The position numbers were made by a program, and so were the translations under genes. The notes under the pieces were generated by a model that did not search any database, was not told the DNA's origin, and saw nothing but the letters and a program-made list of their open reading frames with translations. From positions 211,785 through 275,784 of the forward strand of contig DGQK01000051.1 of NCBI GenBank assembly GCA_002390745.1: a stretch of DNA of 64,000 bases, in the 5' to 3' direction. Source of the DNA: Bacteroidetes bacterium UBA4416. GTDB taxonomy: Bacteria > Bacteroidota > Bacteroidia > B-17B0 > Aurantibacillaceae. Positions 61,908-64,000 of this stretch are shown here, piece after piece. Every line of letters begins with the position of its first letter. Position 1 is the first letter of the stretch.

Positions 61908-62825
61908 ATGACACTAATAAGTCGATTAGTCTTCTCTGAAAAAAAGAAGACGCTACAAAAATCGTCTGAAAAGGTTGTAACGAGCGAAATTTCAATCGTA
62001 ATACCTGTAAAGGACAACCAGGAAGGAGTAAATTCCTACCTCGATCGTTTTTTTATTACTCACCAAGCTGATCATTTTCCCAGAGAAATTATTTTTGTCG
62101 ATAACAATTCTATTGCACCACTTTTCATCCCAAAAAGTCATCAAAACTCAGGTCTTTCGTTAAAACTCTTTCTTTGCACAAGGAAAGGGCCAGCAGCCGC
62201 AAGAAATTTTGGGGCTAATCATGCAACAGGAAAATGGGTTTTGTTTAACGACAGTGATTGCCTGCCTACTGAAAGTCTCATTTCAGGTTATCTAAAAGCT
62301 GATAATGGTGCAGTTGCCTATGCCGGAAATATAAAAGCGCTCGGCAGGGATAAGCTGTCCAGCTATTACGAAAGCCAGGAAATACTCATTCCTCTAAAGA
62401 CGTTGCATTCTTCCGGCAAATTTGTTCCCCAATACATCATTACTGCCAATACCTTGGTTTGGAAGGATGCTTTTGTTGAATGTGGCGGATTTAACGAACA
62501 AATCCGTATTGCGGGTGGAGAGGATGTTGATCTTGGATTGCGTTTATCGCAAATTGGCGAACTGTCTTACGCTTTTGACAGTATTGCCTATCACAACTTC
62601 AATGATGGCCTTATCGGTTTTTATAAGAGATTTAATCGCTATGGTAAGGGAAATAGAATAATTGAACACCTTTGGGGAACCAATATGAGCCCTAAACCTT
62701 TTAAACCCGTAAAAATTAGTGTTTTCAACAGGTTTGCCGCCTTTTTTCAATACCTCTTCCTGTTGCTGGGCTACCTTAAAGCTAACTATCAAATAAAAAA
62801 ATATGGACTGGTCAAAACTATTTAA
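61908..62825 (+). CDS. Glycosyltransferase family 2 protein
   Basis: 305 residues. GT-A fold: 'SIVIPVKDNQEGVNSYLDRF' (nucleotide-sugar binding), 'GPAAARNFGANHATGKWVLF', 'NDSDCLP' (DxD-like metal motif) and 'IRIAGGEDVDLGLRLSQIG' (the ED catalytic stretch). A hydrophobic segment near the end (about 275-295) may anchor it. It probably transfers a sugar to a surface or membrane acceptor; which one is not clear. Confidence 0.85.
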   Translation: MTLISRLVFSEKKKTLQKSSEKVVTSEISIVIPVKDNQEGVNSYLDRFFITHQADHFPREIIFVDNNSIAPLFIPKSHQNSGLSLKLFLCTRKGPAAARNFGANHATGKWVLFNDSDCLPTESLISGYLKADNGAVAYAGNIKALGRDKLSSYYESQEILIPLKTLHSSGKFVPQYIITANTLVWKDAFVECGGFNEQIRIAGGEDVDLGLRLSQIGELSYAFDSIAYHNFNDGLIGFYKRFNRYGKGNRIIEHLWGTNMSPKPFKPVKISVFNRFAAFFQYLFLLLGYLKANYQIKKYGLVKTI

Positions 62826-63555
62826 TAGCCCTTGGTTTTCAGGCTTGGTAAGCGGGATTACTGTTGCTGTCATCAATTACATTTTCGCCCGAAAGAAAAC
62901 ATCGGCAGAAATTGAAAAGCTCAGCGCAGAATCCGAAAAGATAAGGTTGGAGGCAGAAAAACTTCGAAAGGAACTGGTTTCAAGCGTGGAAAATATAGCC
63001 TCAATAGATTATCAGCTCTCTAATAAGGGTGAAAAAGTTTTGTACGATAGCCGAACCAGAGGGGATATTGGATACGACTTTAAAGGCGAAGGCAATAGCA
63101 TTTATCAGAATGTAAACGGAAAAGATGTGCCTGTTACGCCTAAAGGCACAGGTAGTGTAACTTATGATAAGGCGGGCTTTAGCATTCAAAGAACCAATAC
63201 AGAAGGCAGATACGAAGTTTGGCTGCAAACGTATTTATGTGATGAAAAGACAAAGCCGTTCATTCCTAAAAATGATTTACTTGAAGGTAAACGCCGGATA
63301 AAAATCAGCTTTGATGTGAAAGTTTCAGGCGGAAGTCACACGTTGAAATTTGTGTTTAAAGGAAATGAGAGCAAAAAATGGCTGGGGACGGTGGAAAGGA
63401 AGTTTTCTAATGAAAACTGGGATTCCCAGGAGTTATATGCTTCTGTTAATCCATCGGAAAACTGTCTGCTTAGAATGGATGCAATGGAAGCAACTCATGC
63501 ACCCAGTAGCATACAGATACGGAATTTTGTTTTAACGGAAAAGGTGAATGGTTAA
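62803..63555 (+). CDS. Membrane-anchored coiled-coil protein with C-terminal beta-domain
   Basis: 250 residues. ATG at 62803, overlapping the glycosyltransferase end by 23 bp, so probably coupled. One membrane helix (about 12-28, 'FSGLVSGITVAVINYIFARK'), a coiled coil (about 32-62, 'AEIEKLSAESEKIRLEAEKL'), then a beta-rich domain (about 80-250, 'HTLKFVFKGNESKKW', 'SSIQIRNFVLTEK') that looks like a carbohydrate-binding jelly roll. No known family; helix-plus-coiled-coil anchors occur in defence effectors of this phylum, which is only a suggestion. Confidence 0.65.
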   Translation: MDWSKLFNSPWFSGLVSGITVAVINYIFARKKTSAEIEKLSAESEKIRLEAEKLRKELVSSVENIASIDYQLSNKGEKVLYDSRTRGDIGYDFKGEGNSIYQNVNGKDVPVTPKGTGSVTYDKAGFSIQRTNTEGRYEVWLQTYLCDEKTKPFIPKNDLLEGKRRIKISFDVKVSGGSHTLKFVFKGNESKKWLGTVERKFSNENWDSQELYASVNPSENCLLRMDAMEATHAPSSIQIRNFVLTEKVNG

Positions 63556-63558
63556 GTG

Positions 63559-63840
63559 TTATTTCCGGTTAAACCGTTCGTAAACTTTCCTGGTCAGCCA
63601 ATCTTTAATATCGGTTTTAAAGTCATTATTCTCCATAATCTTATTGAAAATTTCTTCGTTATCCTGCATTCGGTTGATGAGTGTTTGAATAAACACATCT
63701 TCAAAAGCATATTTGAAATTCTCAATCGGGTTATTTTCCGCTCTTATTCTTAGCTCCTCATTCTCATAGAGAGCCTGCTCAATTTGCTCGAAGTACAAAC
63801 GGTCGGCATCGGTAAAATCTGTTCCGAATTTTTCATTGCC
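63559..63840 (-). pseudogene. hsdR: C-terminal remnant of a type I restriction subunit HsdR
   Basis: 93 in-frame codons from just after a TAA at 63843-63841 to the stop at 63561-63559. 'DFTDADRLYFEQIEQALYEN', 'NPIENFKYAFEDVFIQTLIN' and 'DWLTRKVYERFNRK' are the typical C-terminus of HsdR, normally at the end of about 1000 residues. The motor and nuclease domains are missing and unrelated DNA lies upstream, so the gene is a stub. It shows that a type I restriction locus once stood at this tRNA site. Confidence 0.75.
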
Positions 63841-63913
63841 TTAAAACCAAGCCCGTAAAACATGGGCATATTGGTCAGATGAGCCTTTGCCTGAATTATT
63901 TTTAAAATAAAAA

Positions 63914-63948
63914 TGGGGGAGTCAAAATTGATTTTTGACATCCCCCAC
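63914..63948 (-). terminator. Terminator of tRNA-Arg
   Basis: GGGGGA-GTCAAAA (63916-63928) pairs with TTTTGAC-A-TCCCCC (63934-63947), one bulge, with a T-run on the minus strand. It starts 4 bp after the tRNA 3' end. Confidence 0.7.
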
Positions 63949-63951
63949 ATG

Positions 63952-64000
63952 TGGCTCCACTAGGAATCGAACCTAGATCAAAAGTTTAGGAAACTTCTAT
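63952..64000 (-). tRNA. tRNA-Arg(CCT), 5' part outside the window
   Basis: Minus-strand 3' two-thirds of a tRNA: anticodon arm GAAGT-TTCCTAA-ACTTT (complement of 63981-63997; anticodon CCT at 63990-63988), variable loop TGAT, T-arm CTAGG-TTCGATT-CCTAG (63960-63976), acceptor 3' strand TGGAGCC and discriminator A. CCA is not encoded, as is usual in the phylum. The D-arm and 5' acceptor lie beyond 64000. Confidence 0.85.

Noticed and set aside
63750..63950. 66-codon minus-strand frame overlapping the hsdR stub
   Set aside because: It covers the terminator and a different frame of the HsdR remnant; the HsdR frame explains the sequence better.

Overview
The window is a chromosomal segment from a member of the Bacteroidota. 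Several signals agree on this: promoters of the TTG-N18-20-TAnnTTTG type, start codons without Shine-Dalgarno sequences, type IX secretion (T9SS) style proteins (a PorV/PorQ-family barrel and a C-terminal sorting-like domain), TonB-dependent receptor biology, a short NuoG typical of the phylum, and intergenic repeats of the kinds common there. I cannot place it below phylum from sequence reading alone. Most of the window is housekeeping or envelope DNA of fairly even, moderate GC. AT-rich stretches (DUF3883 gene at 43.5-44.2 kb, TonB-like gene at 27.5 kb, 60-64 kb) stand out as likely acquired.

Layout. 0.1-2.6 kb: a TPR/OmpA envelope protein split by a one-base frameshift. 2.7-5.9 kb: a multiheme cytochrome c with TPRs and aroB on the minus strand. 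6.0-6.3 kb: a repeat element with terminal inverted repeats. 6.4-9.9 kb: an ORF6N protein, typA, dCMP deaminase and a basic secreted protein. 10.2-19.3 kb: a three-gene envelope operon (TonB-dependent receptor, 1446-residue secreted protein, PorV/PorQ-family protein). 19.4-22.3 kb: greA, a HIT protein and yidC. 22.5-36.9 kb: the complete 14-subunit respiratory complex I operon nuoA-N, with a TonB-C-domain gene inserted between nuoF and nuoG and palindromic repeats in several spacers. 37.0-42.3 kb: a lipoprotein, an acyl-CoA dehydrogenase, a secreted protein, an MtfA-like membrane metallopeptidase and an outer-membrane barrel. 42.3-45.5 kb: a ureohydrolase, a DUF3883 nuclease-like gene framed by attC-like elements, pdxH and an AlgH-family protein. 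45.9-48.9 kb: a LiaF-like/DUF4288/LytS-type kinase/LytTR regulator operon. 49.1-53.7 kb: minus-strand genes for an Fsr-like MFS exporter, a small membrane protein, malate:quinone oxidoreductase, an AI-2E-family protein and a PepSY-like protein. 53.9-56.2 kb: a rhodanese-like protein and a monoheme cytochrome-like lipoprotein. 56.3-59.9 kb: a carboxymuconolactone-decarboxylase-family gene with an ECF41-type sigma factor, a small secreted protein, a TPR protein, a YciI-family protein and a Crp/Fnr regulator. 59.9-64 kb: an island-like segment (amidohydrolase, glycosyltransferase, membrane coiled-coil protein, truncated hsdR) ending at a tRNA-Arg(CCT) cut by the window edge.

The genes form a coherent respiratory and envelope picture: complex I and Mqo feed quinones, the cytochromes suggest periplasmic electron transfer, and YidC, the T9SS-linked proteins and the TonB receptor serve the envelope. 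The observations most worth following are the DUF3883 gene in an integron-cassette-like frame, the ECF41/CMD pair with an exact TGTCACA box upstream, the tRNA-bounded three-gene cassette beside an hsdR remnant, the frameshifted TPR/OmpA gene, and the TonB-like insertion inside the nuo operon.
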